DNA of 64,000 bases from Arthrobacter sp. StoSoilA2 (GTDB lineage: Bacteria; Actinomycetota; Actinomycetes; Actinomycetales; Micrococcaceae), in assembly GCF_019977195.1 (NCBI RefSeq), contig NZ_AP024643.1, positions 1 through 64,000 on the forward strand. The letters are read 5' to 3'. The position numbers and the translations under genes were made by a program. A model generated the notes under the pieces. The model searched no databases. It had not been told where the DNA came from and saw nothing but the letters and a program-made list of their open reading frames with translations. Below are positions 16,405 through 23,925 of this stretch, piece by piece (the first letter of the stretch is position 1; every line of letters starts with the position of its first letter).

Positions 16405-17370
16405 CTAGAGCTGGGAGTCCTTGGACGTGGACGTGGTGTCGTCGTCCTTGTGGCCGCTTGCCGCAATGTTCCTGGTAGCGGTTTTGGCATCCGTAGCGAC
16501 GTTGGACGTGGAATCCTTGCCCTTCTCGAACGCATCCTTGGTTGCCTGCTCCACTTCGGCAGCGGCTTCCTCGGGCGTAATGTCAGAAGTTTTGGATTCG
16601 GCCGGCACGGTTGCCGTCGCCGTAGCTGATGCTGCAGTGTCTGCGGGAGCCGGGGCCGGCGTTGGCGCAGGGGTTGGATTGACCGGGGCCGGCGTCTTCC
16701 AAGGATCCTCCACAGGCTTGGAGGCCTTCCACGCAGCAACACCGGCAGCAACCGCGGCCGCGATAACTGTGACAACCAGCCATCCGCGTTTCTTCGGCTT
16801 CTGCTGGACAGCCAACTGCTGGGAAACAGCCTTGCTGGTCTGGTCCGCCACTGCCTTGATCTGCTTGCCGGTGGCCTGAGCTTGCTCCTGCACGCTGTGG
16901 ACCACACCCGAGTCCACCAGTTTTTGCGCAACGGCATCCACTTGGGCGGGCGCGTTCTCAAGGACGTGATGGACAACTACGGAAGCCTGGCCCAGCTGCT
17001 CGGACAGCTTGGGCAGGTACTCCTCAACTACCTTGTCCCGGGCGAGTCCAAGGGCCGGAGTTGCCTTATTAAGGGTCTCCTGGATCTTGGGTGTGGCGTC
17101 CTCCACAGCGTCATGGATCTTCGGCGCGAGGTGCGCCAGCCCATCCTGAAGCCGTGGCGTAACTGTTGCCACGCCGTCGGCGAGGTTGTGCGCCGCCGAC
17201 TTCAGTCCCTCCTGGATCTTGGGGGAAGCGGTATCAATGCCGTGCTGAATACGGGGAACAGCCCAATTGACGGCTGCTTCCACACGGGGCGCCGCCCAGT
17301 CGCGGGCGTTATCCACACCAGCCGCAACGGAGTGTTCAAGGTCGCGGGCAATACGGTCTGATTTCTTCAC
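16405..17370 (-). CDS. Membrane protein with eight 11-residue repeats
   Basis: Unrecognised family. From GTG 17370 (GGGAGG ribosome binding site, about 6 nt spacing) the protein has 321 residues. Residues 25-112 divide exactly into eight 11-residue units of the form x-A-x-P-[KR]-[IVL]-[QHE]-x-x-[LVI]-x; unit 4 lacks the proline. Residues 113-190 are helical and Gln/Ala/Val-rich. A single transmembrane helix lies at about 196-214 after KPKKRG. The rest is a Pro/Ala/Thr-rich tail of about 105 residues with an acidic and Ser/Thr-rich end. By the positive-inside rule the repeats are cytosolic and the tail is outside, which is inference. The 11-residue period suggests a long amphipathic or coiled-coil helix. 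Confidence 0.75.
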   Translation of the reverse strand: MKKSDRIARDLEHSVAAGVDNARDWAAPRVEAAVNWAVPRIQHGIDTASPKIQEGLKSAAHNLADGVATVTPRLQDGLAHLAPKIHDAVEDATPKIQETLNKATPALGLARDKVVEEYLPKLSEQLGQASVVVHHVLENAPAQVDAVAQKLVDSGVVHSVQEQAQATGKQIKAVADQTSKAVSQQLAVQQKPKKRGWLVVTVIAAAVAAGVAAWKASKPVEDPWKTPAPVNPTPAPTPAPAPADTAASATATATVPAESKTSDITPEEAAAEVEQATKDAFEKGKDSTSNVATDAKTATRNIAASGHKDDDTTSTSKDSQL

Positions 17371-17523
17371 AACTACCTCCCGATACACATGCTCGTTTGA
17401 AGCTAGCCTACGTGCCTTGAGGAACAGCGGCTATTCATCTGCAGGATTCTTCCCGGATTTCACCCAGCGCGGAACCGGCTTTACAGCCATGCCCCCGTTG
17501 ACCCTGCATGAAAGAATGGGGCC

Positions 17524-18066
17524 ATGACCATCGCAACCGCAAAAGCAACGATCCACACGAGCCTCGGCGACATCAAGGTTGACCTCTTCGGCAACCACGC
17601 CCCCAAGACGGTCGCCAACTTCATTGGCCTCGCTACGGGCGAAAAGTCCTGGACGCACCCGGAAACCGGCGAAGACAAGACCGGCACGCCCCTTTATGAC
17701 GGCACCATCTTCCACCGCATCATCAAGGACTTCATGATCCAGGGTGGCGATCCCCTGGGCCGCGGCGTTGGCGGACCGGGCTACAAGTTCGACGACGAAA
17801 TCCACCCCGAGCTGACCTTCAACGCCCCCTACAAACTGGCCATGGCCAACGCTGGTATCCAGATGGGCAAGGGCACCAACGGGTCACAGTTCTTCATCAC
17901 TACGGTCAACACCGACTGGCTGTTCGGCAAGCACAGCATCTTCGGTGAAGTAGCTGACGAGGAATCCCGCAAGGTTGTTGACGCCATTGAGGGCGTCCGC
18001 ACCGGCATGGGCGACCGCCCCGTTGAGGACGTCGTCATCAACAGCATCGACATCGAACAGCTCTAG
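17524..18066 (+). CDS. ppiA: Cyclophilin-type peptidyl-prolyl cis-trans isomerase
   Basis: A 180-residue single-domain cyclophilin that speeds proline isomerisation during protein folding. Core motifs are present: IFHRIIKDFMIQGGDP (catalytic Arg in FHRI), GTNGSQFFIT and the HSIFGEV segment. There is no signal peptide, so it is cytosolic. Translation starts at ATG 17524. The same gene is found near gyrA in many actinobacteria. The rhomboid gene starts 9 bp after its stop codon, so the two are probably cotranscribed. Confidence 0.95.
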   Translation: MTIATAKATIHTSLGDIKVDLFGNHAPKTVANFIGLATGEKSWTHPETGEDKTGTPLYDGTIFHRIIKDFMIQGGDPLGRGVGGPGYKFDDEIHPELTFNAPYKLAMANAGIQMGKGTNGSQFFITTVNTDWLFGKHSIFGEVADEESRKVVDAIEGVRTGMGDRPVEDVVINSIDIEQL

Positions 18067-18075
18067 CCTGCATTC

Positions 18076-18930
18076 ATGAGCTACGGAATCCCGTCGGCAG
18101 AGCCGTCCGCCACCATCCCGGTGTGCCCACGGCACCCGGACAGGCCCTCCTACGTGCGCTGCCAGCGCTGCGGACGCCCCGCGTGCCCCGAGTGCCAGCG
18201 GGCGGCCGCCGTCGGGTTCCAATGTGTTGATTGCGTCAACGAACAAAAACGTACGACGCCGACCTACCGCTCTCCCTATGGCGGTGCCTTGGCAACCGGC
18301 CGGCCCTTGGTGACGTTTACGATCATCGGGTTGTGCGTGCTGGTTTACGTCCTTCAATGGATTGTTCCCGGCGACGCCGTATTCCAGAATTTTGCGTTCG
18401 CAAATTATGCAGCTGCCAGCGAGCCTTGGCGGATGCTTACGGCGGCCTTCCTTCATTCGCAAGGGTTCCTGCTGCACATCGTCCTGAACATGTACACGCT
18501 GTGGATTTTCGGACAAGCCCTTGAGCCTTTGCTCGGGCGGATCCGGTTCCTGGCCGTGTACCTGCTCTCCGCCGTTGGCGGATCCGTGGGCTACCTTTTG
18601 TTGACTCCCACCTTTCCCGTGGTTGGCGTGGTGGGAGCTTCAGGCGCCATTTTCGGCCTGTTCGGTGCCATGCTCGTAGTGCAGCGTCATCGCGGCGGCG
18701 AAACCAAACAACTTTGGGTCCTCATTGCGATCAATGGTGCCATTGGCTTCTTTGTACCCAGCATCGCCTGGCAAGCCCACTTGGGTGGCCTGATCACCGG
18801 CGGCCTCGCTGCCGCCGCTATTGCCTATGCCCCGCGGGACAAGAACCAGGCCCTGCTCCAAGCGGGCGGCCTCATCCTCGTGGCAGGCCTTCTGGCCGTG
18901 CTCGCGTGGTTCCGCATCACTGCAGGCTAG
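18076..18930 (+). CDS. Rhomboid intramembrane serine protease with zinc finger
   Basis: Rhomboids cleave substrates inside the membrane with a Ser-His dyad. The 284-residue protein starts with a Cys/His-rich B-box-like zinc finger (about 12-55: CPRHPD, CQRCGRPACPEC, CVDC), then six or more transmembrane helices. The nucleophile is S189 in GASGAIFG and the general base H235 in QAHLGG; the HSQGFLLHIVLNMYTLW segment precedes them. The N-terminal finger is a common actinobacterial variant. It follows ppiA by 9 bp, and its last 14 bp overlap the 3' end of the convergent GyrI-like gene. Confidence 0.92.
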   Translation: MSYGIPSAEPSATIPVCPRHPDRPSYVRCQRCGRPACPECQRAAAVGFQCVDCVNEQKRTTPTYRSPYGGALATGRPLVTFTIIGLCVLVYVLQWIVPGDAVFQNFAFANYAAASEPWRMLTAAFLHSQGFLLHIVLNMYTLWIFGQALEPLLGRIRFLAVYLLSAVGGSVGYLLLTPTFPVVGVVGASGAIFGLFGAMLVVQRHRGGETKQLWVLIAINGAIGFFVPSIAWQAHLGGLITGGLAAAAIAYAPRDKNQALLQAGGLILVAGLLAVLAWFRITAG

Positions 18931-19555
18931 CTGCAACACTTCCCGCAACTGTGACCGGTTGCCGCAGAATCGTCCTGAGTTTCTCCGGTGCAGTGCGGCG
19001 AGCGTCGCTGAGGTAGATCTCGTGATGCTTCCCCGACATCGTCAGCGACTCGCCGGGAATAAAGCTGTTGTGCATTTCCGCGAGCACTGGACCCTCGTCA
19101 TCGTAGGGCCCTATATGGAGGGTCTGGACGCTTAGCCCTTCATCGAGTGTTTCCAATCGAAGAGCGTCAATTGCCGGGCCTTGGCCCTTTTGGGCGACGA
19201 TCTTACGTGCGTCCTCGAAGTGATCCTGGGTCATCCAGCCGGGAACCATATTCATCAAGGTCCAGTCCCAGCGTGACTTGTCCCTGGCGCTTGTAAACGT
19301 ATCCATGTCCTCTGCCCACCAGAGCGCTTCCAAGGGCATCACGGTGTAATCGCGGCCCAGCTCCTGCTTGCTGAAGAACTTCATCTTGTAAGCGATCGGA
19401 TAGATGGTGGCCAGCGCATCCCTATAGCACTGGGAGGTGTTTGGATCCCCATGGCCGTCGATCATGAGGAACTGCAGGGCCGGAACCGTCACCACGCAAA
19501 ACCTGCCGTGCGAGGCGTTGTACGTTTCGATCTGCTTTTTAAGGTCGACTTTCAT
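18917..19555 (-). CDS. GyrI-like small-molecule-binding protein
   Basis: A 212-residue protein of the GyrI-like/SOUL superfamily, whose members bind hydrophobic small molecules and act as effector domains or hydrolases. The N-terminus reads MKVDLKKQIETYN, followed by two pseudo-repeats of the fold with ALWWAED in the middle and LHIGPYDDEGP near the C-terminus. There is no HTH, so it is not itself a transcription factor. I chose ATG 19555; a TTG at 19561 is also in frame. Its 5' side faces the DnaA-box cluster, so its promoter must lie within or near those boxes. Ligand unknown. Confidence 0.75.
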   Translation of the reverse strand: MKVDLKKQIETYNASHGRFCVVTVPALQFLMIDGHGDPNTSQCYRDALATIYPIAYKMKFFSKQELGRDYTVMPLEALWWAEDMDTFTSARDKSRWDWTLMNMVPGWMTQDHFEDARKIVAQKGQGPAIDALRLETLDEGLSVQTLHIGPYDDEGPVLAEMHNSFIPGESLTMSGKHHEIYLSDARRTAPEKLRTILRQPVTVAGSVAASLQ

Positions 19556-20308
19556 CGGCAAGTAATCCCACTCCCCTATTATCGGCGTTGGACGTTATCC
19601 ACAGCTGTTGTCCACAGTGTGAGTAACTTACATCCGTGTAGTTAGCTTGTTAGGGGCCTGTGCGGCCTGTCAGAGCAGTAGATATCCCCGGAAAGGCATG
19701 GATTCATCCACATCTGTGGATAACTTTGTCCCCTAACCTGTCTCGTTTGTGGACAACCAAGCCCTTTCCAGGCGAGCTGTGGATAAAGCTGTTAATGGTG
19801 GTGTGGAGGGGTCTCTATCAACAGGCTTATCAACAATGTTAATAACTTACACGTGTGTAGTTCAGGACCGTTGCGGTTGCTTTTTTGGCGCAAGCGCGCG
19901 GATCAAGCGCGGGAAACCCACAAGTTTTCCCCACCTGTGGATAACTTGTGGGTAGGGGGTTGTTGTTAAGTGGGTAACTCCGCCGGGATGCAGGGTCGCG
20001 AAGAGGACCGGCGAGGGAGGACGGCCGGCTTCGGGACGATTTTGGGCTTCGGATCGTCAGCGAAAGCGCTAATGAGTAAATCCAGCAATGGTCCACTGAT
20101 GAACGTTCAATGAAGATGCGGCCACTATCCACAGCGGGATGCACAGTGGGCATAACTCCCTCGTGTGGGTCCGGCGCCCAGGATCAGCACTGCGACGGGG
20201 ATTCTGGGGAAAAGTACGTGGATGTCCACAGAACTTATCCACGCCTGTGGATAAAGTTACGCACTTCTGTGGAAAATGGCCGAGGGTGGCCTGTGGAAGG
20301 CCGAAGCG
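19556..20308. other. Gene-free region with dense DnaA-box cluster
   Basis: No credible gene in 753 bp. Perfect TTRTCCACA boxes are at 19595-19603 and 19608-19616 (forward), and at 19715-19723, 19748-19756, 19778-19786, 19936-19944 and 20246-20254 (reverse). One-mismatch boxes are at 19704-19712, 19827-19835, 20125-20133, 20222-20230 and 20235-20243. Two head-to-head pairs have an identical 9-2-9 layout (19704-19723 and 20235-20254). A 20-bp phrase TAACTTAC-N4-TGTAGTT recurs at 19624-19643 and 19843-19862 with three differences. This could be a DnaA titration or regulatory locus, or an accessory origin element; both are inferences. Confidence 0.8.
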
Positions 20309-20926
20309 CTACTTCTGACCTTGCTCCAGCCAAACGCCCGACGTACCCCGCCTGTGGCTATCAACCAAGTGTGTGTCGATGATCCCTACGGCTTCCATGA
20401 GGGCATACATGGTGGTGGGGCCAACGAACGCAAAGCCCTTCTTACGGAGCGCCTTGGACAGCGCTATCGATTCGGGCGAAGTGGTGGGGATTTCTGCATA
20501 GGTTCGGGGGGCAGGCGTAGTATCCGGTTTGAAGGACCACACGAAGTCCACCAGCCCGCCCTCAGCCCTAAGGGCGATGGTGGCCTTGGCGTTGGTGATT
20601 GCCGCCTGGATCTTAAGGCGGTTCCTGACGATGCCGGCGTCCAGCATCAGCCGCTCGACATCCGCGTCCGTGAAAGCAGCGACGCTTTCAGGGTGGAAAT
20701 CCAGGAAAGCCTTCCTGAAGGCTTCCCGTTTCCGAAGGATGGTTGCCCATGACAGGCCGGCTTGGAACGCCTCGAGACTGATGCGCTCATACATCCCTTG
20801 CTCGTCCCGGACCGGCATGCCCCACTCGTGATCGTAGTAAGCCTGCATCAGCGGATCCGAGGCAGCCCACAGTGGCCGCGCCAAGCCATCCTGGCCGATG
20901 ATGATGCCGGTTTCTTCCGTGGTCAT
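20309..20926 (-). CDS. tag: DNA-3-methyladenine glycosylase I
   Basis: Tag excises 3-methyladenine from alkylated DNA, the first step of base excision repair. The 205-residue protein matches the family along its length: WAASDPLMQAYYDHEWGMP, EAFQAGLSWATILRKRE, LMLDAGIVRNRLKI and the FVGPTTMYALMEAVG helix. Compared with my recollection of E. coli Tag, three of the four zinc-snap ligands are replaced: Cys4 by P18, His17 by Y31 and Cys179 by S190; only H186 remains. The active-site Glu in LEAFQAGLSW is present. It lies about 100 bp downstream of the alkB operon in the same direction and may be part of the same response. Confidence 0.9.
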   Translation of the reverse strand: MTTEETGIIIGQDGLARPLWAASDPLMQAYYDHEWGMPVRDEQGMYERISLEAFQAGLSWATILRKREAFRKAFLDFHPESVAAFTDADVERLMLDAGIVRNRLKIQAAITNAKATIALRAEGGLVDFVWSFKPDTTPAPRTYAEIPTTSPESIALSKALRKKGFAFVGPTTMYALMEAVGIIDTHLVDSHRRGTSGVWLEQGQK

Positions 20927-21028
20927 GAATGCTCCTCTGCGGCCGTCCCACGGACGCCAACCCTTGCTCTTGTCTCTAGGGACATTCTGCCCCCTGCCTG
21001 TGACATTTTTATCGCTGGGATCTGGCCC

Positions 21029-21745
21029 CTAGGACAACCCCGTGACACGCATGGTGATGTTGATTCGTCCGTGGGAGAGCCCACACCCTTCCGGGCAGGT
21101 TCCGGGGAGGACCTTTGGGATGCCGTGATACGAGAACCTCGAGGCTCCGCCGAAAACGAAAAGGTCTCCCGACCGGAGTTCGACGTCCGTATACGGCTTG
21201 GTGCGCGTCTGGGTGTTGCCGAAACGGAAGAGGCACGTCTCCCCGATGCTGAGCGACACTACCGGAGCATTGGAACGTTCATCCTTGTCCTGATGCATGC
21301 CCATGGTGGCCCCGCGATCGTAGAAGTTCACCAGTGCGGCATCGGGTGTGTAATTGCCGGCGAGTTCGGGGAGGGCCTCGTTGCCTTCCGGCCCGGGCAA
21401 GTAAGCATCGGCTACGGCCTTCCTGCCCAAGCGAACCATCCACTCCGGGAACTCGAGTACCGGCCTGCCGTTCACGTCCGTAGCTTCCCGCGTGTAACGG
21501 TAGGGCTGCCAATGCCAGCCCAGGCAAAGGGTCCGGACAGACATCCGGTGCCCTCCCGGCAACGTCGCTGCCCGCAGGGGCACCGGCCCGTGTGTCCATT
21601 CGCCAAAGCGTTGCACGATCCACCTCTGCTGCTCCAGGCTGAGCCAGCCCGGCACGTGCACGGCGCCTGGAGCTATCACCCGGGGGCCGGCGTCGTGGGT
21701 GTCAGGTTGGATAAGCGTCAACGGAAAAAGGGCGTCCTCGCTCAT
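21029..21745 (-). CDS. alkB: AlkB-type 2-oxoglutarate/Fe(II) dioxygenase
   Basis: AlkB oxidatively removes 1-methyladenine and 3-methylcytosine lesions. The 238-residue protein has the double-stranded beta-helix core with HQDKDE (His-x-Asp iron ligands), the distal iron His in FSYHGIPK and the 2-oxoglutarate-binding arginines in GRINITMRVTG. The upstream nucleotide-recognition lid lies at about 30-130. It is the last gene of the operon and overlaps the upstream methyltransferase by 4 bp (ATGA). Together with two methyltransferases, a sigma factor and Tag it makes a compact alkylation-repair unit. Confidence 0.93.
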   Translation of the reverse strand: MSEDALFPLTLIQPDTHDAGPRVIAPGAVHVPGWLSLEQQRWIVQRFGEWTHGPVPLRAATLPGGHRMSVRTLCLGWHWQPYRYTREATDVNGRPVLEFPEWMVRLGRKAVADAYLPGPEGNEALPELAGNYTPDAALVNFYDRGATMGMHQDKDERSNAPVVSLSIGETCLFRFGNTQTRTKPYTDVELRSGDLFVFGGASRFSYHGIPKVLPGTCPEGCGLSHGRINITMRVTGLS

Positions 21746-22371
21746 GCGGCAGCCTCAAGTGTGAGGAGCCTTCGTTTCGCCTCGGTTCCGCCAAGGTAAC
21801 CGCCGAAAGTGCCGTCGGACTTCACCACGCGGTGGCAGGGAACGATCACCGGCAGCGGGTTCGTGGCGCAGGCGGTTCCAACGGCGCGCACAGCTTTGGC
21901 GCTTCCGGCGGCCTGGGCCACCTGTGCGTAACTCTCGGTCCTGCCGTAGGCAATGTGCGGCAAGTGGTGGAGGACATTGAGGCGGAACCCGCGTGCGAGC
22001 TGGAAATCCAAGGGAAGGTCGAAATCCTGACGGGTGCGGTTGAAGTACTCGTCCAATTGGCGGGCAGCGGCCTCAAGTTGTGAGGGTGCATGCAGGATGC
22101 GGGGACTCACCGTGCTGGCCAGCAATTGCAATACGGCCTCATGGTTCTCACGCTCGAACGCTACCCGCACAAGGCCATGTTCCGTAGCCGCCAAAAGGAG
22201 CTTGCCCACAGGTGAATCCACCACTGAGTATGCGATATCCAGGGAATGGCTTTCCTGGGCAGCGCGGACAAGTCTCGCGTGGAGGTTGGACAGGGCGGGT
22301 TCGATTCCGGCGTCGAGGGGCTTAAGGAGCACGGCAACCTCGGCGTGGTCCGGGAGTGATTCAAGAGTCAT
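21742..22371 (-). CDS. Methylated-DNA-[protein]-cysteine methyltransferase with N-terminal extension
   Basis: A suicide repair enzyme that takes the alkyl group from O6-alkylguanine on its cysteine. In the 209 residues the acceptor is C179 in VIVPCHRVV, the arginine finger is R162 in VRAVGTACATNP, and the GGYLGG loop is present. The first about 45 residues are an extra segment before the usual N-terminal domain (which begins near IAYSVVDSPVGKLLL). Because the gene directly follows, and overlaps by 4 bp, a sigma-factor gene, where an anti-sigma factor would usually stand, the extension may contact the sigma factor. That is inference. Confidence 0.9.
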   Translation of the reverse strand: MTLESLPDHAEVAVLLKPLDAGIEPALSNLHARLVRAAQESHSLDIAYSVVDSPVGKLLLAATEHGLVRVAFERENHEAVLQLLASTVSPRILHAPSQLEAAARQLDEYFNRTRQDFDLPLDFQLARGFRLNVLHHLPHIAYGRTESYAQVAQAAGSAKAVRAVGTACATNPLPVIVPCHRVVKSDGTFGGYLGGTEAKRRLLTLEAAA

Positions 22372-22943
22372 CGGATTTCTCCTTTCGCCGATGCTGGGAC
22401 GGATGAGGTGGTCACGGACGTGGAATGAACCAGGAAAGCCCGCACGGATTCGGGCTCTTCGCGGAGCATGGCACGGAGGGCTTTCACACCGTCGGATCCA
22501 GCACGTCGTGCGGCATCCGGTGTCCCGCCAAGAAGTGACGCTATGTCCTGATATGGGAGGCCCGCCAAATAGTGGTAGGCCACTGCCTGGCGTTGTTTAG
22601 GTGGCAATCGCCCGACAGCGCTGAGCAGCTCCGCTTGGTTGTCACCAGGAATGCCAATTTTCGAGGGCCGCTCGGGTGGCTGATCGACAGGTAAGGGGCG
22701 GCGATTACTGGAACGGATGAGGTCGATGCATTTCCGATGCGCAATAGTGACGAGCCAGGCCTCAAGGTTGGCATCCTCAGGGAGGGCACCATAAGCCTGC
22801 AAAGCCGAAAGAAACGTTTCGGACCATGCGTCGTCAGCATCATGAAGGCCCACCACTGCACGGCACACCCGGAGCACAGTGCCGCCGTGTTCCTGGACGA
22901 CTGCTTCGAACGGCCTCTTGTGGGCCGGGTGCGGGCGCTGCAT
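22368..22943 (-). CDS. ECF-like sigma-70 family factor
   Basis: A 191-residue RNA polymerase sigma factor with only regions 2 and 4. Region 2 covers about 12-80, with DADDAWSETFLSAL and ANLEAWLVTIAHRKCIDLIRS. Region 4 covers about 110-165, with LPPKQRQAVAYHYLAGLPY and a helix-turn-helix QDIASLLGGTPDAARR. No anti-sigma gene is next to it; both flanking genes are DNA methyltransferases. The start ATG overlaps the stop of the upstream gene (TGATG). It probably directs transcription of this alkylation-repair operon, by analogy with other damage-linked ECF factors, but its target promoters were not identified. Confidence 0.88.
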   Translation of the reverse strand: MQRPHPAHKRPFEAVVQEHGGTVLRVCRAVVGLHDADDAWSETFLSALQAYGALPEDANLEAWLVTIAHRKCIDLIRSSNRRPLPVDQPPERPSKIGIPGDNQAELLSAVGRLPPKQRQAVAYHYLAGLPYQDIASLLGGTPDAARRAGSDGVKALRAMLREEPESVRAFLVHSTSVTTSSVPASAKGEIR

Positions 22944-23452
22944 CAGAAGAGCTTGCCCTCTTTCACGACGGCTGGCTCTTCGAGCTCAAGAAGGAAGCGC
23001 TTGTTGCGCAGGCCTCCCGCGTAGCCCGTGAGTTGCCCCTTGCGCCCCACCACGCGGTGGCACGGGATGATGATGCTAATGGGATTCCGCCCTACTGCGG
23101 ATCCAACAGCCTGGGCCAGATGGGGGTCCCCCATCTCGAGAGCGAGTTCGCCGTAGCTAATGGTTTCCCCAAAAGGAATGTGTTGGAGCCGCTGCCAGAC
23201 CTTCTCTTGGAAGGCATTGCCCCGGGCCTCAAAAGCGACGTCGAATTGAGTGCGCTTTCCTTCGAGATACTCATCGAGTTGGACACGGGTCTGCTCGAAG
23301 AGTGGCTCGTCGATACGTGCCGGGACTCCGAAGTAGTCCGGCGGAGGCATGTGCCAATGGCCCTCGTAAAAGATGCCCGTCAAAAACTCCCCGCGGGCAG
23401 TCAGCGTCAGCTGCCCCAGCGGGGAATCCATGGTGGTGTGCCTGGTGTTCAT
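22943..23452 (-). CDS. ogt: Methylated-DNA-[protein]-cysteine methyltransferase (Ogt type)
   Basis: A 169-residue O6-alkylguanine-DNA alkyltransferase of standard size. The acceptor is C131 in IIIPCHRVV, with FQEKVWQRLQHIPFGETISY before it and the GYAGGLRNK loop after it. The position of the arginine finger (RAVG in most homologues) reads QAVG here, with Q114. It is the first gene of the alkylation-repair operon and ends in a TGATG overlap with the sigma-factor gene. The gap to crgA upstream is 45 bp, so either a promoter lies there or crgA is read through. Confidence 0.92.
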   Translation of the reverse strand: MNTRHTTMDSPLGQLTLTARGEFLTGIFYEGHWHMPPPDYFGVPARIDEPLFEQTRVQLDEYLEGKRTQFDVAFEARGNAFQEKVWQRLQHIPFGETISYGELALEMGDPHLAQAVGSAVGRNPISIIIPCHRVVGRKGQLTGYAGGLRNKRFLLELEEPAVVKEGKLF

Positions 23453-23497
23453 AACCTGTAGACGTTCGCGGGCACCGAAATGTGAGGTGTGGGATTC

Positions 23498-23752
23498 CTA
23501 GGCGCGCCAGCGCGTAGTCATGAGGAATCCGACGATGGCGATGCCGAACCCGGCAACGATGTTCCACGAAGCCCATTCCTGCACGGGGAACTTGCCCTCG
23601 GTGATGTAGAACGTGATGATCCAGATCAGCCCCAGGATCATCAGGCCGAACATGACCGGCTTGTACCAAACGGGATTCGGCTTGTACTGCTGTGCGGCGG
23701 AAGTCTGCTGGGCCTGACGGGCAGGCCGCTTGCGGGGCTTGGACTCGGGCAC
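23498..23752 (-). CDS. crgA: Cell division protein CrgA
   Basis: CrgA is a small actinobacterial septum protein that interacts with FtsZ, FtsQ, FtsI and PBPs. From GTG 23752, which follows an AAGGAGGA ribosome binding site, the product has 84 residues: a basic cytosolic N-terminus (PESKPRKRPARQ), the conserved NPVWYKPVMFGLMILGLIW first membrane helix, a short external loop, and a second helix ending TTRWRA. The frame is open further upstream, but the ribosome binding site and family length fix this start. As in Mycobacterium it lies near trpG/pabA and pknB. Confidence 0.93.
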   Translation of the reverse strand: MPESKPRKRPARQAQQTSAAQQYKPNPVWYKPVMFGLMILGLIWIITFYITEGKFPVQEWASWNIVAGFGIAIVGFLMTTRWRA

Positions 23753-23925
23753 GGATCCTCCTTGGCTGTTCGATTGAAACCCGATGCTGCCGGCCTTGGT
23801 ATCCTGCAGGAAGGAAAAATTCCAGCGGTCAACGGCCACGCGGTGCTCCGGGTTGTTACTAGCTGTCAAGTCTAGCCGCAACCGGGGTAGGCCAGCGCCG
23901 CCCGCGCCCTACATGAGGAGACCCT

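Noticed and set aside
19839..20153. Minus-strand open frame of 104 codons in the DnaA-box cluster
   Set aside because: Composition is unlike that of neighbouring genes, no ribosome binding site is seen, and the DnaA boxes explain the sequence better.
19556..20308. parS partition site in the gene-free region
   Set aside because: I looked for the TGTTTCACGTGAAACA consensus; only ACACGTGT (19849-19856) resembles its centre and the flanks do not match.
23453..23497. ECF-type promoter (GGAATC ... CGTCTA) upstream of the ogt gene
   Set aside because: The two boxes are about 28 bp apart, much wider than the roughly 16-17 bp usual for ECF promoters.
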